Assembly: GCF_003479425.1 (NCBI RefSeq)
Contig: NZ_QUHC01000002.1
Coordinates: forward strand, 62,001-126,000
DNA length: 64,000 bases
Direction: 5' to 3'
Source of the DNA: Odoribacter sp. AF15-53
Lineage (GTDB): Bacteria > Bacteroidota > Bacteroidia > Bacteroidales > Marinifilaceae
This document shows, piece by piece, positions 25,143-34,373 of the stretch; positions within the stretch are counted from its first letter, which is position 1, and each line of letters begins with the position of its first letter. The notes under the pieces are model-generated. The model had not been told where the DNA came from and ran no database searches. It saw only the letters and a list, made by a program, of their open reading frames with translations. Made by a program: the position numbers and the translations under genes.

Positions 25143-26654
25143 TTATTTTTTCTCGTCCGTAGTACTACTGTTTGGCTCTCTACCCCCCACGTTGATTTCA
25201 TCTTCAGGTATCGGCAACACGTACACACTCTCCGTGATCGGCAGTGATGTATTCGGAAAGTTTGTGTATCCCAATCGTTTATAGAAATAGAACATTTGTC
25301 CTTCCCCCAAAAATTCTTTTTTCCATTCTTTTTCTATTTCCGTGGTAAGTTTCTCGGAGGTAATTCCATCGGGAAGCATTAGATTTTCCGCTATGCCCCG
25401 GTGACGACGTACTTCATTCAACAATTTTACCGCATCTTTCGTTTTCCCCTTGCGATTCAAACATTCGGCACCCATGTAATACATCTCGGACATCCGGATC
25501 AACGGCATCCGGTTCGGATATTTATAATTTTCCTTGTCAAAAAATTTACGTACGCACCACTTGGAAGAGGTTTTCGTGTATAAACGTGTATAACGATAAT
25601 CAGAGTCCCCGACATGCTCGTCAATCTCAAACAATTTCTGGGCATAACTCGGCTCATGAAATAGAAGTCTCAGATTAGCATTCGGGGCATTATATTCAGG
25701 ATCTATCAAATCTCTTAAACCATCAAATAACTTCGTCACATCCAAACGAAAAATATGCTCCGTGGAAAAAGTCAGATCACGTTCCAATTCCGAGTCATTA
25801 TTAATCGTCTGATCCTTAATCCAGTCCAGATCTTTAATTTGGGAACGATTATTGATAAAATTCTCTACAACCGACAGTGCTTTATCCCGATTACCTTCCC
25901 ACATGTAAACCCGGGCCAACGTTGCCTGTAATGCCCAATAATTGAAACGAGTCATCCGGTTCGTGTAGAATTTATCATCATTAGGCAAAACATACGTCTC
26001 GTTTTTCTTGGCTGTAGACCAAGGATCATATTTTTCTAACAACACGGCAGCTTCTTCCAGATCTTGGTGAATATATTGTAATACCTCTTCTACAGTATTT
26101 TGTTTCGTAATTTCTTTAAGATATACTTTCACATAGGGGATACACACACGCTTCAAATTCTCCGGGTGATTCTCCAAATCACCCCACCCGAACATCCGTA
26201 ACAATTCGAAATGAAGAAATGCACGCAAACCCAAGGCTTCACCCTTGATAATGCTATAATGCGTGGGATGTAAAACATTCTCCTTATTCTCTATATTTTC
26301 AAGGATATTATTCAGATTCGCGATAGTCGTGTACGTCTGAGACCAAATACGATTAATAATGGACTCGGCCCGGTCATATTCAAAGTTTTTTATTCTATAG
26401 TAATCTCCCCCATTCTGATCGACACTATACTGCTGGGCTATAACATCCAAGAAACCAGTCGTGAGTTCTCTGGCATACATCGAACTATTACTCATCAGTA
26501 TGTAACAACCGACAATCGCATCTTTAAAACCGCTTTCAGACTGAAACATGATATCTGATTTTACCTCCGTCTTCGGTTCCACGTCCAACCAGCTCGAACA
26601 GGAGATCGTAAGCGAAGAGAGTAAAACAAGAGATATTTTTATGATCGCTTTCAT
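25143..26654 (-). CDS. SusD/RagB-like nutrient-binding lipoprotein (locus 1)
   Basis: 503 residues. The lipobox SSLTISCSSWLDVEPKT is followed by the SusD-type N-terminus. TPR-like helices (AFLHFELLRMFGWGD, ATLARVYMWEGNRDKAL) come next, and the RagB-like C-terminus holds PLIRMSEMYYMGAECLNRKG and LGEGQMFYFYKRLGY. SusD proteins cap the SusC barrel and bind the ligand. It lies 10 bp after its SusC. The protein closely parallels the SusD of locus 4 (same order SSWLDVEPKT/SDWLNVEPKT and MYARELTTGFLDV/LYARNLTFGFMDI), so the two loci are probably duplicates. Confidence 0.93.
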   Translation of the reverse strand: MKAIIKISLVLLSSLTISCSSWLDVEPKTEVKSDIMFQSESGFKDAIVGCYILMSNSSMYARELTTGFLDVIAQQYSVDQNGGDYYRIKNFEYDRAESIINRIWSQTYTTIANLNNILENIENKENVLHPTHYSIIKGEALGLRAFLHFELLRMFGWGDLENHPENLKRVCIPYVKVYLKEITKQNTVEEVLQYIHQDLEEAAVLLEKYDPWSTAKKNETYVLPNDDKFYTNRMTRFNYWALQATLARVYMWEGNRDKALSVVENFINNRSQIKDLDWIKDQTINNDSELERDLTFSTEHIFRLDVTKLFDGLRDLIDPEYNAPNANLRLLFHEPSYAQKLFEIDEHVGDSDYRYTRLYTKTSSKWCVRKFFDKENYKYPNRMPLIRMSEMYYMGAECLNRKGKTKDAVKLLNEVRRHRGIAENLMLPDGITSEKLTTEIEKEWKKEFLGEGQMFYFYKRLGYTNFPNTSLPITESVYVLPIPEDEINVGGREPNSSTTDEKK

Positions 26655-26664
26655 GTTATTCTAT

Positions 26665-29600
26665 TTAAAATGTTGCTGATAATGAAAAATTAAAACTTCG
26701 GGCAAACGGGTAAGATGTCCCCCTCTCCAAGCGTATGGACGACCACGTGTACACGTCATTCATGTAGAACGAGAATCGTAGCATTTGTAAACCAATCTTG
26801 CTGATAAAACTATGATTCATCATATCATAGGAGAGGTTCACGGAAGAAAGTGTTAAGTCATTCCGGTCCTGAACGAAACGAGAAGTTAACTGTGTTTTAA
26901 TCTGTTTTTTCTCATATTCGTTTGTACCAGGTTTCTGAACATAGGCATAATTCAACGCTTTATACGGTTTAACATCTCCCGGATTTCGCCAACGTCCGTC
27001 ATACACTCTCTTGTCCACGTTGTAATTCAAGTCTGCATTCTCGACCAGGTCAACCAAGGTCTCGTTATACATTTGTCCCCCGAACTGATAGCGAAACACG
27101 CAATTCAAACTCAGTCCTTTCCACGTGAAATTGAATCCGACATTACCGGAAAAATCAGGCAACTCGTCCCCACATATAACCATATCTGCCGCACTCCAAG
27201 AATTAGTACGTTTCCCGTCTTTGTTTAGAAAAATCTCATCACCCGTGGCCGGATCGATACCTAAAGACTTTACCGCCCAAATGGCTGTCATTGATACTCC
27301 CTCGTAAAATTTTTGCACCGGACGGTTTTCATAACGATCACTTGCATTTTCGTCTTGCTTTTTGTTATAAGCTTCCATGGAATTGGAAATTCCGGTGATT
27401 TTGTTTTTATTATGAGATACAGCAGCCGTCAAAGTGAAAAAAGAACGCTCTTTTATATTTCTCCAAGGCGTATAGGTTAAATACGCATCGAAACCCGTAT
27501 TTTTTACATCACCCACGTTTTCTTTCACCATGGTGAAGCCGGTTGAAGAAGGAATTGTAAAATCTACTAGAGTATTGGTAGTCTGTGAAATATAGTAATC
27601 GAATTTCAACGTGAAATTATGGGCAATATCCACGTCTATTCCGATATTATAATCGAGTTTTTCCTGCCATTGTAAATCATCATTTTTCATCCCCTTCAAA
27701 TAAGCACCCAAAAACTTATCATAAGTCTGTTCCGTAAAATAATTATAAGAAGCTATCGACGCGTAAGCATCTGAACTTTGAGAACCGGTATACCCGATAG
27801 ATCCTCTCAATTTCAACAATTCCAAATTTTGCCATTTTTCCTTCATCCAACGTTCATTATGGATATTCCACCCCAATCCGACACTCCAGAACTGCCCCCA
27901 ACGGCTGTTACTACCGAATTGACTGGAAGCACTCGCCCGCCACGAACCATCCACCAAGAAACGGTTGTCATAAGCATAGTTGGCAACTCCTAGAAAACCC
28001 ATTTCACGAGTTGTCGATTCGACACCACTAGGTTTCATATCTTTTGTGTACTGTTTAGCAAAAATGATATTATTCATTTTATCATTAGGAAAACCTTCCG
28101 CATTATAAATATCTTCTTCAAATGTATTTTCCGAAAGAGTATAACCAATGTTACCGAATACGAAATGTTTTCCCCATTCATGCGACCAGTTAACATTCAA
28201 GTCCCCGGTTATCGTTTTATTATCCCCCTCGTTTATCTGATATGACCCTTTACGGAAATAATCGTCATCTGAATAATTTTTAAATTTTAAATGATTGGCC
28301 GGATAAAATTCGTCTGCTTTAGTACGTTTTTCGGAAATCCCGAAACGTCCGGTAGCTTTCAAGCCCGGCTTAATAAGCCATTCAACGTAAGCATTATTCG
28401 TTACATCAATATATTCTTGCCTCAAAAGAGTATTTAATGATGCGTTATACAATGGGTTAGGAACAAACTCATCGGATGTTTCCTTATCTTTATCGTCAAT
28501 AAATTGAAGCGCAATATTCTGTGACAACAAACCATTCTCGTCATAAGGAGACCAGTAAGGATTCAAGCGTGCATATTCATTAAACTCTCCGTAAGGGGAA
28601 TCATTACTCACGTTCGACGTGACTGTCAATATATTCCTGAAATTAAATTTCTTATGACGGTAAGACACCATAAGAGAACCAGCCGTATTCACACGTTCAG
28701 ACCCTTTCATTACCCCTTGTATATTATTATAAGATAAATCAGCAATCACGCGCAAATCGTTACTTCCCAATTCCACGGACAAAGTATGTTTGGTCCCAAC
28801 ACCCGTACGTAAAGGTTTAGCTAACCAATCCGTATCTACCCCAGCTAACACGGCAGATAATACCCGATTGTATTTTTTAGGTAATCCCGTGGGATCATAT
28901 TTATCACTATCATACAAACCGGCATCCTTTTCCACCTCTAACTTTTCCGCCGCATTCGTCAAGTGATAAGAAGACAGGTCCGGAATAGAAAGATCGACAC
29001 TCCCGGTATACGATACCCGTAACTCCCCGTCTGTCGTTTTCTTGGTTTCAATGACGATAACTCCGTTTGCCGCTTTTGATCCATAAATAGCTTTAGCCGA
29101 GGCATCTTTCAGGATAGTCAGGCTCTCTACCCGATTCATATCCAAGTCCATAATTTTTTGCACTGTTGCCTCGAAACCATCCAGAATAAACAACGGGGCA
29201 TTCGGGTCTGTCCCGTACGTTCCCTTCAAATCGACCCCACTCTCACCTATATTGAAAGATGAAGTTCCGCGTAATTGCATTTGTGGATTTTTGTTCGGAT
29301 CCGAACCGAAAGCCATATTATCGAAAATCATCAAACTCGGATCCAGATTCTTCAAACTCTGGAAAACATTCTGGTTACTCACCTGTAACAATTTCTCTTT
29401 AGTCACGGAAACAATGGACCCCGTGAAACTACTGGCTTTCCGGGTAAAAATACCGTTCACGACAACTTCTTCCAGATTCTCGACATCTTCTTCCAGCACC
29501 ACGTTAATCTCGGTTTGATTGGTCACTTTTATCTCCTTAGAAACCATTCCGACAAACGAAAATACTAAAGTTATATCTTTCTGATCGGGTAACGTAATTT

Positions 29601-30102
29601 TATAATTCCCGTCGATATCAGTCACAACCCCGATAGTCGTTCCCTTAACCAGAATCGTGACTCCGGGCAGAGGTTCTTTTTGAGCATCCGTGACTTTTCC
29701 CGTGATACCTCTCTTCTTTACCTCATCCTTTTGTTGCTCCAATTCGGTTAAATTACGGATAACAATAGTCTGGTCAACAATCTTGTACCCTAATTTCGTC
29801 CCTTTCAAACAAATCTCTAATACTTCCTGTATTGAGGCCTTTTCCAGGTCAACCGTTAAATTCACTACTTTGGCCACATCGCCATGACTATACAAGCAAG
29901 TATATTCACTTTGGGCCTCGATCGACTTCAGTATGTCGATCAATGTTGCATTCGTTTTCTTGATACTCAAGGCCGTTTCCTGAGACTTTACTTTAGCGTT
30001 TACTTGAAACACCGCAAGTAGCATAAATAATACAAAAATTTTCATAGAACGAAAGTTACCGAGACTGGAAGGCCAGCCCTTGCATTTGAACTTTTTTTTC
30101 AT
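26665..30102 (-). CDS. SusC/RagA TonB-dependent transporter with STN domain (locus 1)
   Basis: About 1145 residues from the ATG at 30102 (MKKKFKCKGWPSS). The frame open to 30180 runs through a hairpin and is not used. Order: signal segment (MKIFVLFMLLAVFQVNA), an STN signalling domain (about 50-120: DILKSIEAQSEYTCLYSHGD), a carboxypeptidase-regulatory-like beta domain (GITGKVTDAQKEPLPGVTI), TonB box region EEVVVNGIF, plug domain with LTILKDASAKAIYGSKAANG, then the 22-strand barrel ending FNFSLSATF. The STN domain means transport is linked to FecR/ECF-sigma signalling, encoded directly upstream. It imports an unknown nutrient with SusD. Confidence 0.94.
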   Translation of the reverse strand: MKKKFKCKGWPSSLGNFRSMKIFVLFMLLAVFQVNAKVKSQETALSIKKTNATLIDILKSIEAQSEYTCLYSHGDVAKVVNLTVDLEKASIQEVLEICLKGTKLGYKIVDQTIVIRNLTELEQQKDEVKKRGITGKVTDAQKEPLPGVTILVKGTTIGVVTDIDGNYKITLPDQKDITLVFSFVGMVSKEIKVTNQTEINVVLEEDVENLEEVVVNGIFTRKASSFTGSIVSVTKEKLLQVSNQNVFQSLKNLDPSLMIFDNMAFGSDPNKNPQMQLRGTSSFNIGESGVDLKGTYGTDPNAPLFILDGFEATVQKIMDLDMNRVESLTILKDASAKAIYGSKAANGVIVIETKKTTDGELRVSYTGSVDLSIPDLSSYHLTNAAEKLEVEKDAGLYDSDKYDPTGLPKKYNRVLSAVLAGVDTDWLAKPLRTGVGTKHTLSVELGSNDLRVIADLSYNNIQGVMKGSERVNTAGSLMVSYRHKKFNFRNILTVTSNVSNDSPYGEFNEYARLNPYWSPYDENGLLSQNIALQFIDDKDKETSDEFVPNPLYNASLNTLLRQEYIDVTNNAYVEWLIKPGLKATGRFGISEKRTKADEFYPANHLKFKNYSDDDYFRKGSYQINEGDNKTITGDLNVNWSHEWGKHFVFGNIGYTLSENTFEEDIYNAEGFPNDKMNNIIFAKQYTKDMKPSGVESTTREMGFLGVANYAYDNRFLVDGSWRASASSQFGSNSRWGQFWSVGLGWNIHNERWMKEKWQNLELLKLRGSIGYTGSQSSDAYASIASYNYFTEQTYDKFLGAYLKGMKNDDLQWQEKLDYNIGIDVDIAHNFTLKFDYYISQTTNTLVDFTIPSSTGFTMVKENVGDVKNTGFDAYLTYTPWRNIKERSFFTLTAAVSHNKNKITGISNSMEAYNKKQDENASDRYENRPVQKFYEGVSMTAIWAVKSLGIDPATGDEIFLNKDGKRTNSWSAADMVICGDELPDFSGNVGFNFTWKGLSLNCVFRYQFGGQMYNETLVDLVENADLNYNVDKRVYDGRWRNPGDVKPYKALNYAYVQKPGTNEYEKKQIKTQLTSRFVQDRNDLTLSSVNLSYDMMNHSFISKIGLQMLRFSFYMNDVYTWSSIRLERGTSYPFARSFNFSLSATF

Positions 30103-30156
30103 ACATTTGTGAATTAGATAAATTATTTTTCCCTTGAATCCTTTTTCAAGGATTAT

Positions 30157-30185
30157 AACAGGTGGTACTGGTAATACCACCTGTT
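30157..30185 (-). promoter_or_regulatory. Hairpin after fecR stop, before susC (locus 1)
   Basis: AACAGGTGGTA and TACCACCTGTT pair perfectly (11 bp, 7-nt loop), beginning at the base after the fecR stop. No T-run follows, so it is more likely a processing, stability or regulatory structure than a terminator. Loci 2 and 3 have hairpins at the same place. Confidence 0.55.
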
Positions 30186-31349
30186 TTATGGATTACTTCT
30201 TACAAAAACACTTTTTCCATTGATTTCCATTTCTATTTTATTAATTAATCTCAACATTTCGATCACTTGATCCAAATCCCCGTAGCGTTTGATATTTCCC
30301 GTGAATAAGATATCTTTAACCGACTGGTTTTCATAGAAAACATTGATGTTGTACCACCGGGCCACCGTATTCATAATATTTTCCAACCGTTGCTTTTCAA
30401 AAACAAAACGCCCGTCTTTCCAAGAGCAATACAGACGCACATCCACTTCTTCAACAACCGTCTCTCCATTCTCTTTGTTCAAGCGCAATTGTTCTCCGGG
30501 CTTCAAGTAAGTATCTTTATCTTCCGTCTGAAAAGCAACTTTTCCGCTTACTAACGTTGTCTCCAAAAACGCCTCATCTTGATAATCCCTCACGTTAAAC
30601 GACGTTCCCAATACCCGGATATTCCCTTGGTGAGTGTGTACCACGAAAGGATGTTGGGCATCCGGGGCTATATCAAAATAGATTTCTCCCCTCATGTACA
30701 CATCCCGCTGTTTTTTAGAGAATTGTACCGGAATCCGAATTTCCGATTCCGAATTCATCCGCAAACGACTGCCATCACTCAACGTTAGATCGTACTCCCC
30801 GCCCCGGGGAATAGAGATCGTGTGATAACGAACCGCGGTATCTTTAGGTTGACCTTTCTTCCCGGACAAGGAATCCAGTTCTATATTCTTTTCCACGTAA
30901 GCCAGATAAGTAGTATCGGAAATATCAATTCTTTGCCCATCGGGTTGAGTCAATATGGCTTTAAAAGAACCGGGCTGGATTTTCTGTGTCACAGTTACCG
31001 GAACTTGTTCCGGCTCCCGCAGATTCAAATAAAGCGTCCCGCTCAATATAAATACCACTACAACAGCCGCAGCATAACGATAAAAAATCAATCGTCTCCG
31101 CTTGCTTTTTACTTGATTCACTTTCTTCGTGAAGTCATCAAAAGCCTCTTTCTCACTGTATTCACAAATAAATTCAAGTTTGGAAGCAAAAAAATATTCT
31201 GACCGGTAAAGCTCGTATAACCGCGTATGCTCCGGTGATTCACTTTTCCATCGCTCCAATTCCTCTCGCCCGACATCATCAATCTTCCCCGTGATTTCGG
31301 CTGCAATTAAATCGGCAATATGATTAATATGTAGATACCGTTCCGTCAT
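30186..31349 (-). CDS. FecR-like anti-sigma factor (locus 1)
   Basis: 387 residues. The N-terminal cytoplasmic part (about 1-85) contains the helical anti-sigma region (LERWKSESPEHTRLYELYR). One membrane helix lies at about 87-110 (LIFYRYAAAVVVVFILSG). The periplasmic FecR domain includes SIPRGGEYDLTLSDGSRLRM, GEIYFDIAPDAQHPFVVH and VLGTSFNVRDY (about 175-260). A C-terminal DUF4974 domain (about 310-385: RLENIMNTVARWYNINVFYE) docks the STN domain of the transporter. It holds the ECF sigma factor inactive until SusC senses substrate. It sits between the sigma and susC genes. Confidence 0.93.
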   Translation of the reverse strand: MTERYLHINHIADLIAAEITGKIDDVGREELERWKSESPEHTRLYELYRSEYFFASKLEFICEYSEKEAFDDFTKKVNQVKSKRRRLIFYRYAAAVVVVFILSGTLYLNLREPEQVPVTVTQKIQPGSFKAILTQPDGQRIDISDTTYLAYVEKNIELDSLSGKKGQPKDTAVRYHTISIPRGGEYDLTLSDGSRLRMNSESEIRIPVQFSKKQRDVYMRGEIYFDIAPDAQHPFVVHTHQGNIRVLGTSFNVRDYQDEAFLETTLVSGKVAFQTEDKDTYLKPGEQLRLNKENGETVVEEVDVRLYCSWKDGRFVFEKQRLENIMNTVARWYNINVFYENQSVKDILFTGNIKRYGDLDQVIEMLRLINKIEMEINGKSVFVRSNP

Positions 31350-31402
31350 AGTTTATCTTATTTTCTTACAAGACACGGAACGATTCAAAAAGTGACAAAA
31401 AT

Positions 31403-31954
31403 TTATAAGAAATTTATCAACAAAATTAACATCGGATGATTCAATTTTTCCCGCAACTGTTCTTTCCCCCTCTTTTTCTGTTGTTTAACGGCATCCAAAG
31501 ATATTCCAAGGTGAAGAGCGATTTCCTTATCACTCAATCCCTCTAAATTCAAATTTATCACATCCCGGTATTTCTCCGGAAGTTCATTAATAGCCCCACG
31601 TAAACGAATAAACACCTCTTCCTCCAACAAAACATTATAGAAAAAATCTTCTGAAACCATTTCTGTCTCATTCCGATAATTTTCTTCCACTTTTCTATCT
31701 CGGAGGTAATTCAAACATTGATTCTGAACAGAACGATACAAATAAAAACGCAAATCGGTTATTTGTACAAATTTTTGAGGAGTACTCCACAATTTAAAAA
31801 ACGTATCCTGCACGATATCCTTCGCCGTCTCAACTTCCACGTATTTACAGGCAACGGCCAATAATGCATGAAAAAACTCTTCATACAAAACTTTAAACGC
31901 TTTCTCGTCTCCGCAAGAAATTTGCTTGGTCAATAAACCGTTGTCTATATTCAT
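31403..31954 (-). CDS. ECF RNA polymerase sigma-70 factor (locus 1)
   Basis: 183 residues. Region 2 includes FKVLYEEFFHALLAVACKYV and the region 2.2 string AKDIVQDTFFKLW (about 44-56). Region 4 has LPEKYRDVINLNLEGLSDKE and the helix-turn-helix EIALHLGISLDAVKQQ (about 142-157). It belongs to the Bacteroidota family of sigma factors paired with FecR. It should switch on the susC operon below. Its own promoter has the housekeeping consensus (31978-32007) with a leader of only about 20 nt. Confidence 0.93.
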   Translation of the reverse strand: MNIDNGLLTKQISCGDEKAFKVLYEEFFHALLAVACKYVEVETAKDIVQDTFFKLWSTPQKFVQITDLRFYLYRSVQNQCLNYLRDRKVEENYRNETEMVSEDFFYNVLLEEEVFIRLRGAINELPEKYRDVINLNLEGLSDKEIALHLGISLDAVKQQKKRGKEQLREKLNHPMLILLINFL

Positions 31955-31977
31955 CGTACACTTTCACATAACTAACA

Positions 31978-32007
31978 CAAAGGTATGATTTTATTTAATA
32001 CGGACAA
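31978..32007 (-). promoter_or_regulatory. Promoter of the locus-1 sigma gene (TTG-N19-TACCTTTG)
   Basis: On the minus strand TTG (32007-32005), exactly 19 nt, then TACCTTTG (31985-31978) gives a complete Bacteroidota housekeeping promoter. The TTG is the last three bases of the hairpin at 32005-32037. Confidence 0.65.
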
Positions 32008-32037
32008 GAGTCGTTCGAAATTCTCGAACGACTCTTG
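32005..32037 (-). terminator. 14-bp hairpin after the ABC operon, overlapping the next promoter
   Basis: CAAGAGTCGTTCGA (32005-32018) is inverted as TCGAACGACTCTTG (32024-32037). It lies 22 bp after the ABC/GldG gene stop. No good T-run follows, so it may be a weak terminator, a factor-dependent end or an operator. Confidence 0.5.
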
Positions 32038-32058
32038 CTTTATACTATGTACCTTATA

Positions 32059-34362
32059 TTACTTTCTCTTTCTCCGAATCAAAAACACAATACTCCAAGC
32101 CATAATCGACAACGGAATTAACCAAATCAACAACACCTTCACCCAAATCATAGATCCCTGCGAAAGACACAAATCATCATCCGGCGGACGCACCCGACTG
32201 GTATCAATTGGATACTCGTCATAAGAAAGACTACGGAACATTTCTGTAATCAAACTATAATTTGAACCGTTTAATCCAGCCCGGTTTGTTGATAATTCCT
32301 TTACGGACAAACAATCTGCATCTCCACCAACAAAAATCCGTTGTTGTGGCTTATCCTTTATGGAACGAGTCAGGTATAACATAACAGAATTTGACTTTTC
32401 CACTTCACCGATCTTACCATTGATCGTCGATTTTTCATTAATAAAATCCGTTGTTTCATACTCTATCCACGAGCCTTGAGTGTTAGTTGCCAAAACTTGT
32501 GAAATTTCAAAACCTTTGGTTGTATCAATCACGTTAACAGCACAAGCAGAAGGTGTTATTATCGTATTTCCTCCCCGAATCAATTGAATAAAATAAGGAG
32601 AGGCATTCAGTGCTCCCTCTGTTATCCTCGCCGCAATAATATCATCCAGATATTGTTCACTTGGAGCTACTAGAATCCCTTCAGAAAAACGTAATCCTAA
32701 TTTTTCGATTAAAGGATTCATATTCGCCTGACGTTTAGGCTCTCCCAATATAACCAAATTTCCCCCCCTATCAACAAAAGAGCTATAATTTGCATATTCC
32801 TCTGAAGTCAATGCAGACTTCAAGTCAGACAAAACCAACACATCCACATCCTCGGGAACCGGTTGAGCAAGTGTCAATTCCCGAACCTGAAATCCCTGAT
32901 TAATCAAAGAATTTCGGAATGACGGATTTTGAGCAAAAGCTGCATATCCTTTTTCACCGTAATCACTATAACTACGTTCTCCATGCCCGGCAACGAAAGC
33001 CACCATCGGAGACTTATCAACTAACGTTTTGAGAGTTGCAGTTATCTCGCTTTCAAACGGATGCACATACATATCTTCATAAACACGTAGATATGCCTTC
33101 TTCCCGTTATCCCGTTTGAAAACTCGTACAAAACGCCCTCTCTCGGCAGAAATATCATCCATCTTGTTCACCTCCTCTGCCGAAATAAACATATCCGGAT
33201 CATAATCATACCCCTCGCATACTTTTAACATTCGTTCCTTGGGACTCAAGCCCTTGTAAACTTTGTCATAGTGAGCATTGGTCCCCGGACCATAATAATA
33301 GACATATTTAACTTCCATATCCGGCTTAAAACGCACGTAACGTTCAAACCTTTCCATATCAAAATTCTTCGCTTCAGGAGAAGCATTATACCACGTATCA
33401 TCCAACAAATTGACATAAGTGGTTAAACTCAACCCTCCCTCGAATTTCTTCATAATCTCCTGACTATTTTCAGTCAACGTATTCCGTTTGGTAGCCGTGG
33501 CATCATAATAGGCAATCATCACCGGACGAGACGAAAAATACCCGACGATAAACACGATCACCAAAACCACCACATAACTCATGCTACTTCTCAAGACCGA
33601 ACGCTTCAAACGTTCCCCTTGCAATTTGATAAACGTAAAAGAAAGAAACATGAAAATAACCAGCAAGAAATAAAAAATATCCTTACTGCAAATCATACCC
33701 TCCAAAAAGACTTTTGAACGCCCGGATATCGACAACCAATAAGTTATATCTCTTACCAGATCAATGTTTTGCCCGACACCTCCGATAAAATTTAACACGG
33801 CTAGAACTGCCAACGTCCCGATTGCTGCTACTACCTGATATTTCGTGATCGTTGACATGAATAACCCGATAGCAGCATAGGCACATACAGTAATAAAAAC
33901 TCCTAACAATGCGGTAAACATAAATGGGATATCGGCATCTTTCACAAAAATCATCGTAAAGACCATGGGAATCAACAACACGCCCACGAGGATCAAACCA
34001 TACACGATAACCGATAAATATTTTCCTAAAACAATTTGCAGATTTGAAACAGGGGAGGAATAAAGCAACTTTATGGATCCGCTGCTCAATTCCCGACTCA
34101 TCAATCCCATTGTCAACAATGGAATATATAAATAGAGATTGTTTAACATTTGCGAATACACCCCATCAAAGCCCCCGATTAAATTATAGGTCACGTTAAA
34201 GGGTCTGTATCCCATCGCCTGACTTCGCAATTCTTCACTAAATCCGTCACAATAAGCCAATCCCGCCTGAAATCCGAACACGATCAATACCATCCAGGCG
34301 ATCGGGGAGAAAAACAAAACTCTCAGTTCTGTCTTCATTATTCTCATTATTGTCCTCATCAA
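32059..34362 (-). CDS. GldF-GldG-like fused ABC permease/auxiliary protein, copy 2
   Basis: 767 residues. The first about 250 form an ABC-2 type permease with six helices (MVLIVFGFQAGLAYCDG, MGLMSRELSSGSIKLLYSSP, YQVVAAIGTLAVLAVLNFIG). Another helix at about 265-285 precedes a large soluble region of the ABC_transp_aux/GldG type (about 300-730: TYVNLLDDTWYN, VAFVAGHGERSYSDYG, LVILGEPKRQANMNPL). A C-terminal helix follows (LIWLIPLSIMAWSIVFLI). In gliding flavobacteria GldF and GldG are separate proteins; here they are one chain. It partners the ATPase at 34.4-35.3 kb. It is a clear paralog of the gene at 35.3-37.6 kb. The cargo is unknown. Confidence 0.85.
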   Translation of the reverse strand: MMRTIMRIMKTELRVLFFSPIAWMVLIVFGFQAGLAYCDGFSEELRSQAMGYRPFNVTYNLIGGFDGVYSQMLNNLYLYIPLLTMGLMSRELSSGSIKLLYSSPVSNLQIVLGKYLSVIVYGLILVGVLLIPMVFTMIFVKDADIPFMFTALLGVFITVCAYAAIGLFMSTITKYQVVAAIGTLAVLAVLNFIGGVGQNIDLVRDITYWLSISGRSKVFLEGMICSKDIFYFLLVIFMFLSFTFIKLQGERLKRSVLRSSMSYVVVLVIVFIVGYFSSRPVMIAYYDATATKRNTLTENSQEIMKKFEGGLSLTTYVNLLDDTWYNASPEAKNFDMERFERYVRFKPDMEVKYVYYYGPGTNAHYDKVYKGLSPKERMLKVCEGYDYDPDMFISAEEVNKMDDISAERGRFVRVFKRDNGKKAYLRVYEDMYVHPFESEITATLKTLVDKSPMVAFVAGHGERSYSDYGEKGYAAFAQNPSFRNSLINQGFQVRELTLAQPVPEDVDVLVLSDLKSALTSEEYANYSSFVDRGGNLVILGEPKRQANMNPLIEKLGLRFSEGILVAPSEQYLDDIIAARITEGALNASPYFIQLIRGGNTIITPSACAVNVIDTTKGFEISQVLATNTQGSWIEYETTDFINEKSTINGKIGEVEKSNSVMLYLTRSIKDKPQQRIFVGGDADCLSVKELSTNRAGLNGSNYSLITEMFRSLSYDEYPIDTSRVRPPDDDLCLSQGSMIWVKVLLIWLIPLSIMAWSIVFLIRRKRK

Positions 34363-34373
34363 TATAAATACTT

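Noticed and set aside
25136..25228. Upstream start of the locus-1 DUF4843 gene at 25228
   Set aside because: It would overlap the SusD coding end, and the lipoprotein signal peptide begins at 25135.
30103..30180. N-terminal extension of the locus-1 SusC to 30180 (and of the locus-2 SusC to 46060)
   Set aside because: The extensions translate the post-fecR hairpins. The proper signal segments begin after MKKKF and MKKRG at 30102 and 45973.
30157..30185. Post-fecR hairpin as an intrinsic terminator
   Set aside because: No T-run follows on the coding strand and the downstream susC has no consensus promoter of its own in the gap.
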